Source: Saccharopolyspora soli (GTDB lineage: Bacteria > Actinomycetota > Actinomycetes > Mycobacteriales > Pseudonocardiaceae). From it: a stretch of DNA of 35,085 bases. A program made the translations under genes and the position numbers. Positions 7,698 to 16,161 of the stretch are shown here, one piece after another. The stretch spans positions 1 through 35,085 of the forward strand of contig NZ_JALBWV010000080.1 in NCBI RefSeq assembly GCF_022678645.1, in the 5' to 3' direction. The notes under the pieces were generated by a model. The model saw only the letters and a list, made by a program, of their open reading frames with translations. It ran no database searches and was not told the origin of the DNA. The first letter of the stretch is position 1. Each line of letters starts with the position of its first letter.

Positions 7698-9230
7698 CTA
7701 GCCGGTGAATTCGGTCCGCAGGACGCGCTTGAGGAGCTTGCCGGAGCTGTTGCGCGGCAGGTCTTCGACGAAGCGGATCTCCTTCGGCACCTTGAACCCG
7801 GCCAGGCTCTGGCGTGCGTGTTCGAGCAGCTCCGCCTCGGTCACCTCGGACTTCGCGACCACCACCGCCGCGATGCGCTCGATCCACTTCGGATCCGGCA
7901 CCGCGATCACCGCCACTTCGGCCACCGCCGGGTGGGTGTACAGCGCGTCCTCCACCTCTCGGGAGGCCACCAGCACCCCACCGGTGTTGATCACGTCCTT
8001 GATCCGGTCGACGACGAAGTAGTAGCCCGCCGCATCGCGTCGCACCAGGTCGCCGGAGTGGAACCAGCCGCCGCGGAACGCCTCGGCGGTCTCCTCCGGC
8101 TTGTTCCAGTACCCGGTGCACAGTTGCGGTGACCGGTAGACGATCTCGCCCAACTCCCCCGGTCCGAGTTCCGCCCCCTGCTCGTCGACCACCTTCGCCT
8201 CGACGAACAGCACCGGCCGCCCGGCGGAATCCGGTCGCTCGTCGTGCTCCTCCGGGCGCAGCACCGTCGCGAGTGGAGCGATCTCGGATTGCCCGAAGCA
8301 GTTGTAGAACCCGAGCTGCGGCAGCTGTTCCCGCAGCCGACGCAGCACCGGGCCTGGCATGATCGAGGCGCCGTAGTACGCCTTGCGCAACGTTTTCAGG
8401 TCGCGGGTGCCGAAGTCGGCGTGGTTGGCCAGCGCGACCCAGAGGGTCGGTGCGGCGAAGAACGAACCGATCCGCTCGTCTTCGATCCGGCGCAGGACGT
8501 CGGTCGGGTCGGGCACCTCCACCAACCGGTTCGTGGCACCGATCATCAGGTTCGGCATCAGGAACACGTGCATCTGCGCCGAGTGGTAAAGCGGCATCAC
8601 GTGCAACGGCTGGTCGTCCTCGGCGAAGTCCAGCGCGACCACGCAGGACACGTATTCGTGCAGCAGCGCGCGGTGCGTCATCATCGCGCCCTTGGGCTGC
8701 GAGGTCGTCCCCGAGGTGTACAGCAGCTGGACCAGATCGTCGTCGGTGACCGCCACGTCCAACTCCGGCACCGGCCCATCGGAGCACTGCGCCAGCAGCG
8801 AATCCGCGCTGTCGCGCAACGGGATCACGCGCTCGACGGACGTACCGGAGCGGACTTCGGCGAGCTTGTCGGCCAGTGCCGGGTCCACCAGCGCGATGCT
8901 GCTTCCGGACTGCTCCAGCAGGTAGGCCAGTTCACCCGAGGTCAGGTTGTAGTTGATCGGCACGTGCACCAGACCGGCTCGCGCGCAGCCGAGGAATCCG
9001 ATCAGGTACGCGTCGGAGTTCCTGCCGTACGCCGCGATCCGATCGCCCCGGTCGGCACCGGCGGCGAGCAGCGCCCCGGCGGCACGGGTGACTGCGGCAT
9101 CGAGTTCGGCGTAGGTCCAAACCCGTTCCTGTCCGGCACTGTCGACGAACCGCAGCGCAGCCCGGTCCGGGACTCGCGCGGCGCTGCGTCGCAACACATC
9201 GGCGACCGTGCTGGCACGAAGATCGAGCAT
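7698..9230 (-). CDS. AMP-forming acyl-CoA ligase (FadD-like)
   Basis: 510 residues, full length for the ANL superfamily. The AMP-binding P-loop motif YTSGTTSQPKG is at 171-181, the A5-type motif YNCFGQSE near 315, the hinge region GYYFVVDRIKD near 405, and the C-terminal catalytic lysine at 498 in NSSGKLLKR. It would activate a fatty or aromatic acid through an acyl-adenylate to the CoA thioester; the substrate cannot be read from sequence. The start ATG is preceded by GGGAGGG at a good distance. It lies 83 bases after the TetR gene on the same strand, so TetR and ligase probably form one operon controlled by the operator at 9874-9911. Confidence 0.9.
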   Translation of the reverse strand: MLDLRASTVADVLRRSAARVPDRAALRFVDSAGQERVWTYAELDAAVTRAAGALLAAGADRGDRIAAYGRNSDAYLIGFLGCARAGLVHVPINYNLTSGELAYLLEQSGSSIALVDPALADKLAEVRSGTSVERVIPLRDSADSLLAQCSDGPVPELDVAVTDDDLVQLLYTSGTTSQPKGAMMTHRALLHEYVSCVVALDFAEDDQPLHVMPLYHSAQMHVFLMPNLMIGATNRLVEVPDPTDVLRRIEDERIGSFFAAPTLWVALANHADFGTRDLKTLRKAYYGASIMPGPVLRRLREQLPQLGFYNCFGQSEIAPLATVLRPEEHDERPDSAGRPVLFVEAKVVDEQGAELGPGELGEIVYRSPQLCTGYWNKPEETAEAFRGGWFHSGDLVRRDAAGYYFVVDRIKDVINTGGVLVASREVEDALYTHPAVAEVAVIAVPDPKWIERIAAVVVAKSEVTEAELLEHARQSLAGFKVPKEIRFVEDLPRNSSGKLLKRVLRTEFTG

Positions 9231-9313
9231 TGGCCCTCCCGCTCCACCGCGTGATCCCAGACACTAACCACGGAACACATCCGCAGACCAGGTTTCGGAC
9301 CCGAACGGCAGGA

Positions 9314-9844
9314 TCACCGGCCCAGCGCGGCGGAGGCTGCGTCCAGGGCAGCTTCGCGGAACTCGTCCACCGGCCCCTCGGTGAGCGCGCAGTCCTGCAA
9401 CCCGCCGATCGCGACGGTCGCGCGCGCGATCAGCGCTGGCGAGGCGTCCGGACCGACCAGCATGCGGTAGACCCGGTCGCGCCAGGCGAGCATCTGGTGC
9501 ATCAGATCGAGCTGCGCCAACGCCGCGACATCCCGCACCACCAGCTCGAACACCTGCCGATGCCGCAGGACCACGTCGAAGTAGTCGGCCAGGAACTGCC
9601 GAGGGTCGACCTCGTCGGCTGCCTCGCGGTCCGCCAGCAGCTCCTCGACCTCATCGACCAGCGGCTGCACGATGCCGCGCACCAGGTCGGCCTTGGACGG
9701 GAAGTGGTAGTACAGCGCGGCTTTGGTAATGCCGAGCCGCTCGGCGACTTCCCGCAGGCTGGTCTTCTCGAACCCCTGGCGGGTGAACAGCTCAGCGGCG
9801 ACCGCGCGGATCTCCGCTCTGGTGTCGACCCGTGTCCTCGGCAT
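9314..9844 (-). CDS. TetR-family transcriptional regulator
   Basis: 176 residues. The N-terminal helix-turn-helix covers about residues 28-47 (TSLREVAERLGITKAALYYHF), the TetR signature; the rest is the variable helical ligand-binding and dimer domain. The start has GAGGAGG six bases upstream. It is divergent from the FAD monooxygenase gene and upstream of the acyl-CoA ligase, with palindromic repeats in the 86-base divergent promoter gap. It is therefore likely an autoregulated repressor of both sides, with an acyl-CoA or aromatic inducer; the inducer is speculation. Confidence 0.92.
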   Translation of the reverse strand: MPRTRVDTRAEIRAVAAELFTRQGFEKTSLREVAERLGITKAALYYHFPSKADLVRGIVQPLVDEVEELLADREAADEVDPRQFLADYFDVVLRHRQVFELVVRDVAALAQLDLMHQMLAWRDRVYRMLVGPDASPALIARATVAIGGLQDCALTEGPVDEFREAALDAASAALGR

Positions 9845-9873
9845 CAGCGTCCTCCTCGGCGGCGATCCTACTG

Positions 9874-9911
9874 CTTGCCGACCGGTAATCTACTTGCCGA
9901 CCGGTAAGTAG
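9874..9911. promoter_or_regulatory. Tandem TetR-type operator in divergent promoter
   Basis: Two identical TTGCCGACCGGTAA blocks (9875-9888 and 9894-9907) are spaced 19 bases apart. The second extends into a 22-bp imperfect palindrome (9890-9911) with arms CTACTT and AAGTAG. Location between the divergent tetR and monooxygenase genes, symmetry and repetition all fit a cooperative TetR operator. Confidence 0.75.
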
Positions 9912-9930
9912 CTCGGTTAGCTTGGTGCGC

Positions 9931-11157
9931 ATGGGGAAGAACATCCTGATCTCCGGCGCCAGCATCGCCGGACCAGCGCTGGCGTTCTGGCTGCGCGAGT
10001 ACGGTTTCAACCCGACCGTCGTGGAGCGTGCCCCGGCGATGCGCGACGGCGGTTACGCCATCGACCTCCGCGGTGCGGCCGTCACAGTGGCCGAGCGGAT
10101 GGGCGTCCTGGCCGAAATCCAGGAAGCACGCACCGGCATGCGGGGCATGAGCGCCGTCGATGCCGCAGGTCGCTCGTTCGCCGACATCCGCATGGACGAA
10201 TTCGTGAACGACGCAGGCGACATCGAGATCATGCGCGGCACGCTGGGCCGGATCCTCTACGAGCGCACCGACGGTACCGAGTACCTCTTCGGCGATTCGA
10301 TCAGAGCCATCGAGCAGGACTCCGACGGCGTCCACGTGTCGTTCGAGCGCCATGCACCGCGGAAGTTCGACCTCGTGGTCGGCGCCGACGGGCTGCACTC
10401 GAACGTCCGGCAACTGGTGTTCGGCCCGGAGTCCGAGTTCCGCCGCTACCTCGGCTACCACGTCTCGATCTTCAGCACGGACAACTTCTTGGGCCTGGAC
10501 CGCTGGGTCGCGTTGTACAACGTGCCGGGCAAGCTGGCCGGGTCGTACCAGGCCCGAACCGACCCCGGAGCGAAGGCGATCCTCGGCTTCAAATCACCGG
10601 AACTGCGCTTCGACCACCGCGATCCGCAGGCCCAACTCGCCCTTCTGGAAAAGGCTTTCGCCGGTGAACGCTGGATCGTGCCCCGGCTGCTGGAGGCTGC
10701 CCGGCAGGCACCGGACTTCTACTTCGACTCGATCACCCAGATCCACCTGGACGACTGGGCACGAGGCCGGGTGGTGCTGCTCGGTGACGCGGGCTACTGC
10801 CCGTCCCCGCTGTCCGGCCAGGGCTCCAGCCTGGCGATGGTCGGCGCCTACGTGCTGGCCGGTGAGCTGCTCGCCGCAGGCGGCGACCACCGCACCGCGT
10901 TCCGCCGCTACGCGGCGAAGATGTGGAACTACGTTGCGCTGAACCAGAAAATGGCGACCGACGGAGCGCGAACGCTGATCCCGAAAACCCGCGGTGGCCT
11001 GTGGCTGCGCAACCGGCTGTTCCGCCTCATGCCCTACCTGCCGAAGGCGGCCAACACCCTGTCCAAGGACATCCACCGCGCGGCCAACGCGGTGGACCTC
11101 CGCGATTATCCTCAGCCGCCAATCCGCTGCCGCGCGCCCAGGTCAGCGGGTCGCTGA
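9931..11157 (+). CDS. FAD-dependent monooxygenase (PHBH/TfdB-type)
   Basis: 408 residues from ATG 9931 (TTG 9922 and GTG 9925 are alternatives; none has a strong ribosome site). The N-terminus has the Rossmann dinucleotide fold ILISGASIAGPALAFWL, the middle has the DG-type motif LVVGADGLHSNVR, and the C-terminal FAD-ribityl motif is GDAGYCPSPLSGQGSSLA, so all three class A flavoprotein hydroxylase motifs are present. It would hydroxylate or epoxidise a small organic substrate with NAD(P)H and O2, as TetX- and aromatic hydroxylase-like enzymes do. It is divergent from tetR and probably under its control. The 3' end overlaps the convergent mnmA by 15 bases. Confidence 0.88.
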   Translation: MGKNILISGASIAGPALAFWLREYGFNPTVVERAPAMRDGGYAIDLRGAAVTVAERMGVLAEIQEARTGMRGMSAVDAAGRSFADIRMDEFVNDAGDIEIMRGTLGRILYERTDGTEYLFGDSIRAIEQDSDGVHVSFERHAPRKFDLVVGADGLHSNVRQLVFGPESEFRRYLGYHVSIFSTDNFLGLDRWVALYNVPGKLAGSYQARTDPGAKAILGFKSPELRFDHRDPQAQLALLEKAFAGERWIVPRLLEAARQAPDFYFDSITQIHLDDWARGRVVLLGDAGYCPSPLSGQGSSLAMVGAYVLAGELLAAGGDHRTAFRRYAAKMWNYVALNQKMATDGARTLIPKTRGGLWLRNRLFRLMPYLPKAANTLSKDIHRAANAVDLRDYPQPPIRCRAPRSAGR

Positions 11158-12231
11158 GATGATTCCGCTGCCGAGGACGAGGTCGCCCGCTGCTTCCGGG
11201 CGGTACAGGACGATGGCCTGGCCTGGGGCGACGCCGTGCAGGGGCTGGCGGAGCTGGACGCGGATCCCGTCCTCGTCCGCTTCGGCCACCGCATCCGCCG
11301 TGCCGCCGTGGGCGCGGACCTGGATCACGCACTCCGTCGGCCCGTCCAACGGCCGCTCGGACGGCCAGATCGGCCGCTTCGCGTCGATCTCGGTGACCGC
11401 CAGCCGATCCGCCGAACCGACCCGCACCGTCCCGGACACCGGCTCCAGCGAAAGCACGTAGCGCGGTCGACCATCCGCGGCCGGTGCGTCGATGCCGAGG
11501 CCCTTGCGCTGTCCCACGGTGAACCCGTGCACACCGGTGTGCTCGCCGAGCACCGCACCGCTCTCGGCGTCGACCAGCTTGCCGGGCTGCTGCCCGAGCT
11601 TGGTCTCCAGGAACTTCTTGGTGTCGCCGTCCGGGATGAAGCAGATGTCGTGGCTGTCCGGTTTCTTGGCCACCGCGAGATCCCGCTCGGCTGCCTCCAC
11701 CCGCACCTCCGACTTCAGCGAGTCGCCGAGCGGGAACATCGAGTGCCGCAACTGCTCAGCGGTCAGCGAGGCGAGCACGTAGGACTGGTCCTTGCCCTCG
11801 TCCCGGCTGCGCCGCAGCACCGGAGCACCGTCCACGATGGACAACCGTGCGTAGTGGCCGGTGCAGACCGCGTCGAAGCCCAGCGCCATCGCCTTGTCCA
11901 GCAACGCCTCGAACTTGATCTTCTCGTTGCAGGTCAGGCACGGGTTCGGGGTGCGCCCCGCGGCGTACTCGCCGACGAAGGTCTCGATGACCTCCTCGGT
12001 GAACCGCTCCGCGAAATCCCACACGTAGAACGGAATGCCGAGCAGGTCGGCGGCACGCCGCGCGTCCCGGGAATCCTCGATCGTGCAGCACCCGCGGGCG
12101 CCGGTGCGCAGCGTGCCGGGCTTCGCCGACAACGCCAGGTGCACCCCGACCACGTCGTGACCGGCTGCCACCGCTCGGGCGGCAGCGACCGCGGAGTCCA
12201 CCCCGCCGCTCATGGCTGCCAGTACTCGCAC
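11143..12231 (-). CDS. mnmA: tRNA-specific 2-thiouridylase MnmA
   Basis: 362 residues, normal family length. The PP-loop SGGVDS (8-13) binds ATP; the catalytic pair is Cys101 (NPCLTCN) and Cys197 (DICFIPDG); GHYARL follows at 125-130. It installs the 2-thio group on U34 of Glu/Gln/Lys tRNAs, using sulfur relayed from the cysteine desulfurase. The start is GTG at 12231 with GAGG just upstream. It begins three bases after the iscS-like stop, so the two genes form a sulfur-transfer operon. The 3' end overlaps the convergent monooxygenase gene by 15 bases. Confidence 0.96.
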   Translation of the reverse strand: MRVLAAMSGGVDSAVAAARAVAAGHDVVGVHLALSAKPGTLRTGARGCCTIEDSRDARRAADLLGIPFYVWDFAERFTEEVIETFVGEYAAGRTPNPCLTCNEKIKFEALLDKAMALGFDAVCTGHYARLSIVDGAPVLRRSRDEGKDQSYVLASLTAEQLRHSMFPLGDSLKSEVRVEAAERDLAVAKKPDSHDICFIPDGDTKKFLETKLGQQPGKLVDAESGAVLGEHTGVHGFTVGQRKGLGIDAPAADGRPRYVLSLEPVSGTVRVGSADRLAVTEIDAKRPIWPSERPLDGPTECVIQVRAHGGTADAVAEADEDGIRVQLRQPLHGVAPGQAIVLYRPEAAGDLVLGSGIISATR

Positions 12232-12234
12232 GCC

Positions 12235-13470
12235 TCACACCTCCGTGGCGGCGGCCGTCGACCCCGCCGAAGCTCGGCGCAACCCGGCCAGACCGGCGCT
12301 ACGCGCTCGTTGCACCACCGGTCCGATGGCCTCGGTGAGTGCCTGTACATCGGCCGCGGTCGAGGTGTGCCCCAGCGAGAAGCGCAACGACCCGCGCGCG
12401 GCCTTCGGATCGGCTCCCATCGCCAGCAGCACGTGGCTGGGCTCGGCGACCCCCGCGGTGCAGGCGGAGCCGGTGGAGCACTCGATTCCCTTGGCATCCA
12501 GCAACATCAGCAGGCTGTCGCCTTCACAACCGGGGAACGTGCAGTGCGCGTTGCCGGGCAGCCTGGACGGTCCGCCGCCGACGACGTCGTGCCCCGGATC
12601 TCCGTTGAGCACCACGTCCGGCACCACGGCGCGAACGCCGGTGATCAGCTCGTCGCGCAGCTTCGCCAGCTGCGGCGCGTGCGAGTCGCGCGCATCGACC
12701 GCTTCGCGCACCGCGGCGGCCAAACCCAGCACACCGGGGGTGTCCAGCGTTCCGGAACGCACCTCGCGCTCCTGCCCGCCACCGTGCAGCACCGGGGTGC
12801 ACTCGACGTCCCGCGACAGCAGCAGCACACCGACCCCGTACGGACCGCCGACCTTGTGCCCGGTCATGGTCAACGCAGCGGCGCCGGAGGCGGCGAAGTC
12901 CACTGGCAGCGTCTCAACGGCCTGCACCGCGTCGGTGTGCATCGGCACGCCGTAGCAATCGGCGATCGCGGCCAACTCCGCGATCGGGTTGACGGTGCCG
13001 ACCTCGTTGTTGGCCCACATGACAGTGGCCAGCGCCACATCGTCCGGTCGCTCGGCGAACGCCGCCTCGAACACCTCCGGACGAACCCTGCCGTGCGAGT
13101 CGGCGGCCAGCCAGGTCACCTCGGCGCCCTCGTGCTCGGCGAGCCATTCGACGGCGTCCAGCACCGCGTGGTGCTCGACGGTCGAGGCCAGGATTCGGCG
13201 GCGGGCAGGATCCGCGGCCCGGCGCGACCAGAAGATTCCCTTGACCGCGAGGTTGTCGCTCTCCGTGCCACCCGCGGTGAACAGCACCTCCGATGGCCGG
13301 GCGCCCAGCGCATCGGCGATGTCCTCCCGCGACTCCTCCACCGCACGACGCGCCCGGCGACCCGAGGTGTGCAGCGACGAGGCGTTGCCGATCCGGGTCA
13401 ACGCCTCGCTCATCACTGCGACCGCCCCTGGTCGCATCGGTGTCGTGGCAGCGTGGTCGAGGTAAGTCAT
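12235..13470 (-). CDS. iscS: Cysteine desulfurase (IscS/NifS family)
   Basis: 411 residues of fold-type I PLP enzyme. The N-terminus YLDHAATTPM is typical; the PLP lysine is Lys206 in MTGHKVGGP; the persulfide cysteine is Cys337 in STGSACTAG, on the long mobile loop of group I enzymes. It takes sulfur from cysteine for tRNA thiolation and probably Fe-S assembly. It is directly upstream of mnmA with a three-base gap, the order also found at M. tuberculosis Rv3025c-Rv3024c. The last 20 residues are Ala/Arg-rich and variable. Confidence 0.95.
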   Translation of the reverse strand: MTYLDHAATTPMRPGAVAVMSEALTRIGNASSLHTSGRRARRAVEESREDIADALGARPSEVLFTAGGTESDNLAVKGIFWSRRAADPARRRILASTVEHHAVLDAVEWLAEHEGAEVTWLAADSHGRVRPEVFEAAFAERPDDVALATVMWANNEVGTVNPIAELAAIADCYGVPMHTDAVQAVETLPVDFAASGAAALTMTGHKVGGPYGVGVLLLSRDVECTPVLHGGGQEREVRSGTLDTPGVLGLAAAVREAVDARDSHAPQLAKLRDELITGVRAVVPDVVLNGDPGHDVVGGGPSRLPGNAHCTFPGCEGDSLLMLLDAKGIECSTGSACTAGVAEPSHVLLAMGADPKAARGSLRFSLGHTSTAADVQALTEAIGPVVQRARSAGLAGLRRASAGSTAAATEV

Positions 13471-13533
13471 CGCTCATCCAGGGTAATGCAGCCGCGCCGG
13501 TGCCCACCCCGCACCTCCGGCGGAAGGCGCAGG

Positions 13534-14898
13534 TCAGGACGTCTGATCGCGGCCCGCGCGGATGAGCAGCCAAGCCGCCAGCAAGGCGCCGACCAGCAGC
13601 GCGAGATCCAGTGGCACGACGCCCCTGGTCGGGGCGGTGGGCGTGGCCAGCGCACTGACCACAACGCCGCCCAGTCCGACCAGCGCGGCCTGGCCGAGCA
13701 TGTCGGAGATCTGCAGCGCCGCCGAGTTGAAGCCGCGTTCGTGCTCCGCCGACAGCGCGAGCACCCGCACCGCTGTGCTGGCCACCCCGATGCCCATCCC
13801 CGTGCCCGCGACGAACCAGCACGCGAACACCAACCAGTGCGGTCCCCACTCGGGCAAGGCCAGCGAGAGCCCGGCTATCCCCGCCCCGACCAGCAGCGAC
13901 CCGGTTGCGACCAGGTACTCGCGGCGGAACTTCCGCTGCCTGCTCTGCCACAGCGCGCCAACGGTCCACCCGAGCGATCCAACGGTCAGCGGCACACCTG
14001 CGGCTGTCGGCGAGTAGTGGTGCACCACTGACAGCGTCAGTGGCACGAACGCCTGCGCGGTGAAGAACAGCCCGGCGAGCAACCCGCGTGCGAGCACCAT
14101 CACCGGAAGCCCAGAACGCGCGAGCAGCGTGCCCTTGGGCAGCAGCAGGCGAATAGACGGGACGAGCACCGCTATCGCGACCAAGCCCAGGACCAGCGAC
14201 GACCACGAAAGGTTCTGCGCCGCGAAGCTCAACGCCACCACGCCGCCAGCAGCCCCGAGTGCCGCCAGCGGCAGCCCGCGCCGCAGCGGCGAAGGTTCGC
14301 CGGACCGCGCGCCGAACCGGCGCACGGTCGGGATCAGCATCGCCGTGCCGATGCACACCAGCGGAGCGAGTCCGAGGAACACCCACCGCCAGCTCGCGTG
14401 TTCGGTGAGCAAGCCCGCGATCACCGGCCCCACCAGCGCAGGCACCACCCATGCCGAAGACAGCGCGCCGAATGCCGCTGGCCGGTGCTCCTCCGGATAG
14501 ACCCTGGCGATCATCACGTACAAGGCGACGATGAGCACCCCGCCGCCCAGTCCCTGCAGCACCCGAGCGGCGAGCAAGACCAGGATGTTGGGCGCGGCGG
14601 CCGCGATGACCAGCCCGACGGCGAACGTCGGCAAAGCGAGCAGCAGCGGAAGCGCGGGCCCGCGCCGATCCGACTGCCGCCCGCCGATCACCGTGCCGAT
14701 CGCACTGGCCGCCAGGAAGACCGTGAACGGCCAGGAATACCAGCGCTGCGCATCGAGTTCGGCGACGATCGTGGGCAACGCGGTGCCCAGCCCCATCGCC
14801 TCGAACGCGACGAGGGTGATGACCAGAATCAGTCCGCCGGTGAAAGTGCGACGTTGGGGATTCCACAGAGCGCTTCGGGACTTCTCAGCAGTGGCCAC
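13534..14898 (-). CDS. MFS transporter (multidrug-exporter-like)
   Basis: About 454 residues with 12-14 predicted hydrophobic helices. The GGRQSDRRGP loop between helices 2 and 3 is the MFS motif A region, and RVLQGLGGG in helix 4 is motif B-like. A basic stretch (PTVRRFGARSGEPSPLRRG) forms the cytoplasmic linker between helix bundles. This fits proton-driven export of drugs or metabolites; the substrate is unknown. The start is ambiguous: GTG at 14898 (used here) or TTG at 14913, neither with an ideal ribosome site. It separates iscS from the acyltransferase pair, which are closer together in mycobacteria, so it may be a lineage insertion. Confidence 0.85.
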   Translation of the reverse strand: MATAEKSRSALWNPQRRTFTGGLILVITLVAFEAMGLGTALPTIVAELDAQRWYSWPFTVFLAASAIGTVIGGRQSDRRGPALPLLLALPTFAVGLVIAAAAPNILVLLAARVLQGLGGGVLIVALYVMIARVYPEEHRPAAFGALSSAWVVPALVGPVIAGLLTEHASWRWVFLGLAPLVCIGTAMLIPTVRRFGARSGEPSPLRRGLPLAALGAAGGVVALSFAAQNLSWSSLVLGLVAIAVLVPSIRLLLPKGTLLARSGLPVMVLARGLLAGLFFTAQAFVPLTLSVVHHYSPTAAGVPLTVGSLGWTVGALWQSRQRKFRREYLVATGSLLVGAGIAGLSLALPEWGPHWLVFACWFVAGTGMGIGVASTAVRVLALSAEHERGFNSAALQISDMLGQAALVGLGGVVVSALATPTAPTRGVVPLDLALLVGALLAAWLLIRAGRDQTS

Positions 14899-14956
14899 CC
14901 GACCAGCCTGCAACCTTCACCCCGGTCCAAGTCCAGTGATTTAGCCGCGGACTGGC

Positions 14957-14982
14957 TTGCGTGGCGGTGCGGGTAGCGGAAC
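14957..14982. repeat. Second dispersed repeat family, partial copy
   Basis: TTGCGTGGCGGTGCGGGTAG plus CGGAAC matches 24 of 26 bases at 29980-30005; similarity stops after GGAAC. It lies in the 414-base gap 14899-15312, which also holds the hairpins at 15022-15060 and 15275-15294; no gene is visible in the gap. Confidence 0.7.
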
Positions 14983-15021
14983 CCCCGACGCGCCACCAGC
15001 CCCTTTCCGCATGCCCCGTCC

Positions 15022-15060
15022 CCACCAAGCGGTGGTTCGCAATTTCGCGAGAAATTGCGA
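15022..15060. repeat. Paired hairpins, intergenic
   Basis: CCACC-AAGC-GGTGG (15022-15035) is directly followed by a perfect 10-bp stem TCGCAATTTC / GAAATTGCGA (15037-15060) closed by a GCGA loop, a GNRA-type tetraloop. The AT-rich stem contrasts with its surroundings. It could be a REP-like element or an RNA structure; it lies upstream of the MFS start and downstream of the acyltransferase stop. Confidence 0.7.
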
Positions 15061-15274
15061 CACCTACCCCGCAGCTGGCCTGGCGAGATAGCCCGGTGGC
15101 AGTCGTCGCCCGCGGCTCTCATCCGAGAGCGCGGCCACCGCGCGACGCCGGGATCCCGACCGGCCGACGCACCGCCCCCGAAGCAATGACTTCGACGTAT
15201 CTCAGCTGGTCAGAGGGCTACGAACGCTTTGACGCGGGAAGACCGACCGGCTTTGCACCTCGGAGGCGCGCCCT

Positions 15275-15294
15275 GGGGATCGGCATTGATCCCC
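15275..15294 (-). terminator. Candidate terminator after PlsC-like gene
   Basis: GGGGATC / GATCCCC stem with a six-base loop, starting 19 bases past the acyltransferase stop on the minus strand. No U-tract is present, as is usual in actinobacteria. Confidence 0.5.
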
Positions 15295-15312
15295 GGTGAT
15301 GCCACCACGGGC

Positions 15313-16161
15313 TCAGGCCGCGAGGCTGCGCTGGAACCGGTGTTCGGCAGGATTGCCGTGCCCGCAGGTCGACCCCGTCGACGTCTGCACCGCGTGCTGC
15401 GCACGTCTGGCCAGTTCCCGGCGGTCGGTGCCGATCAGCTCGGGCAGCACCACCAACTCCACCGCCAGACCCCGCATCCGGGCCACCGCGAGCACCGAGT
15501 CGACCAGCGTGGCGTCACCCAGGAAAGCCGCTGCGGTGGTGGGTTCTCCGGCCGCGGTCCGGAACCGCAACGCGACCGGCTGCATCCGCGCACCAGCGTC
15601 GATGGCGGCCTGGAAAACAGCAGGCCGGAAGCGACCGGAAGCCCGCCCGCACCAGGTCGTCCCCTCCGGGAACGCACCGATCACAGCCCCGGCGCGCAAC
15701 TCGTCGGCGATCGTGCGCACCGCGTCGGGCAGCGCCGAGAGCCGGTCGCGGTCGATGTACACGGTGCCGACACGTCCGGCCAGCGGGCCCAGCAGCGGCC
15801 AGGACCGGACCTCGACCTTGGCCAACATCCGCATCGGGCGAAGCACCTGGAGCGCAACGATGTCCAACCACGACACGTGATTGCTGACCACCAGCGCACC
15901 GCCGGGCGGCATCCGCCCCTCGATCGCGATGCGGATTCCCAAGGCCCGCAACAGCATCCGGAACCACAGCGCCATGGCCCGTTGCCGCCAAGCCGCCCGC
16001 AACATCGACAGCGCCAGCACGAGAACGCACCCGATCAGCAACAGCGCAGCGGTCCCGCTCAGCCGCAGCACGACCCGAGGCAAACCGACTTCCGATCGTT
16101 CGTCACGCGGTGGCAAGCATTCCGGCCCGCACGGCGACACCGGCATCCACGCGTGGTTCAT
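15313..16161 (-). CDS. PlsC/OlsA-like 1-acylglycerol-phosphate or lyso-ornithine-lipid acyltransferase
   Basis: 282 residues. A hydrophobic helix at about 33-52 anchors the protein to the membrane; the acyltransferase box NHVSWLD has the His95/Asp100 dyad (HX4D); FPEGTT at 164-169 binds phosphate. The ATG at 16161 overlaps the stop of the upstream GNAT-type acyltransferase gene (ATGA), so the two are translationally coupled. That pairing is the olsB-olsA arrangement of ornithine lipid synthesis, in which this enzyme would add the second acyl chain; an ordinary lysophosphatidate acyltransferase is the alternative. The same pair occurs near iscS in M. tuberculosis (Rv3026c/Rv3027c). Confidence 0.85.
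   Translation of the reverse strand: MNHAWMPVSPCGPECLPPRDERSEVGLPRVVLRLSGTAALLLIGCVLVLALSMLRAAWRQRAMALWFRMLLRALGIRIAIEGRMPPGGALVVSNHVSWLDIVALQVLRPMRMLAKVEVRSWPLLGPLAGRVGTVYIDRDRLSALPDAVRTIADELRAGAVIGAFPEGTTWCGRASGRFRPAVFQAAIDAGARMQPVALRFRTAAGEPTTAAAFLGDATLVDSVLAVARMRGLAVELVVLPELIGTDRRELARRAQHAVQTSTGSTCGHGNPAEHRFQRSLAA

Noticed and set aside
11236..14031. Plus-strand 931-codon open frame
   Set aside because: Shadow of mnmA, iscS and the MFS gene on the minus strand, all with intact catalytic motifs.
15037..15060. tRNA or riboswitch stem
   Set aside because: Only a single simple hairpin; no cloverleaf, T-loop or known riboswitch core around it.
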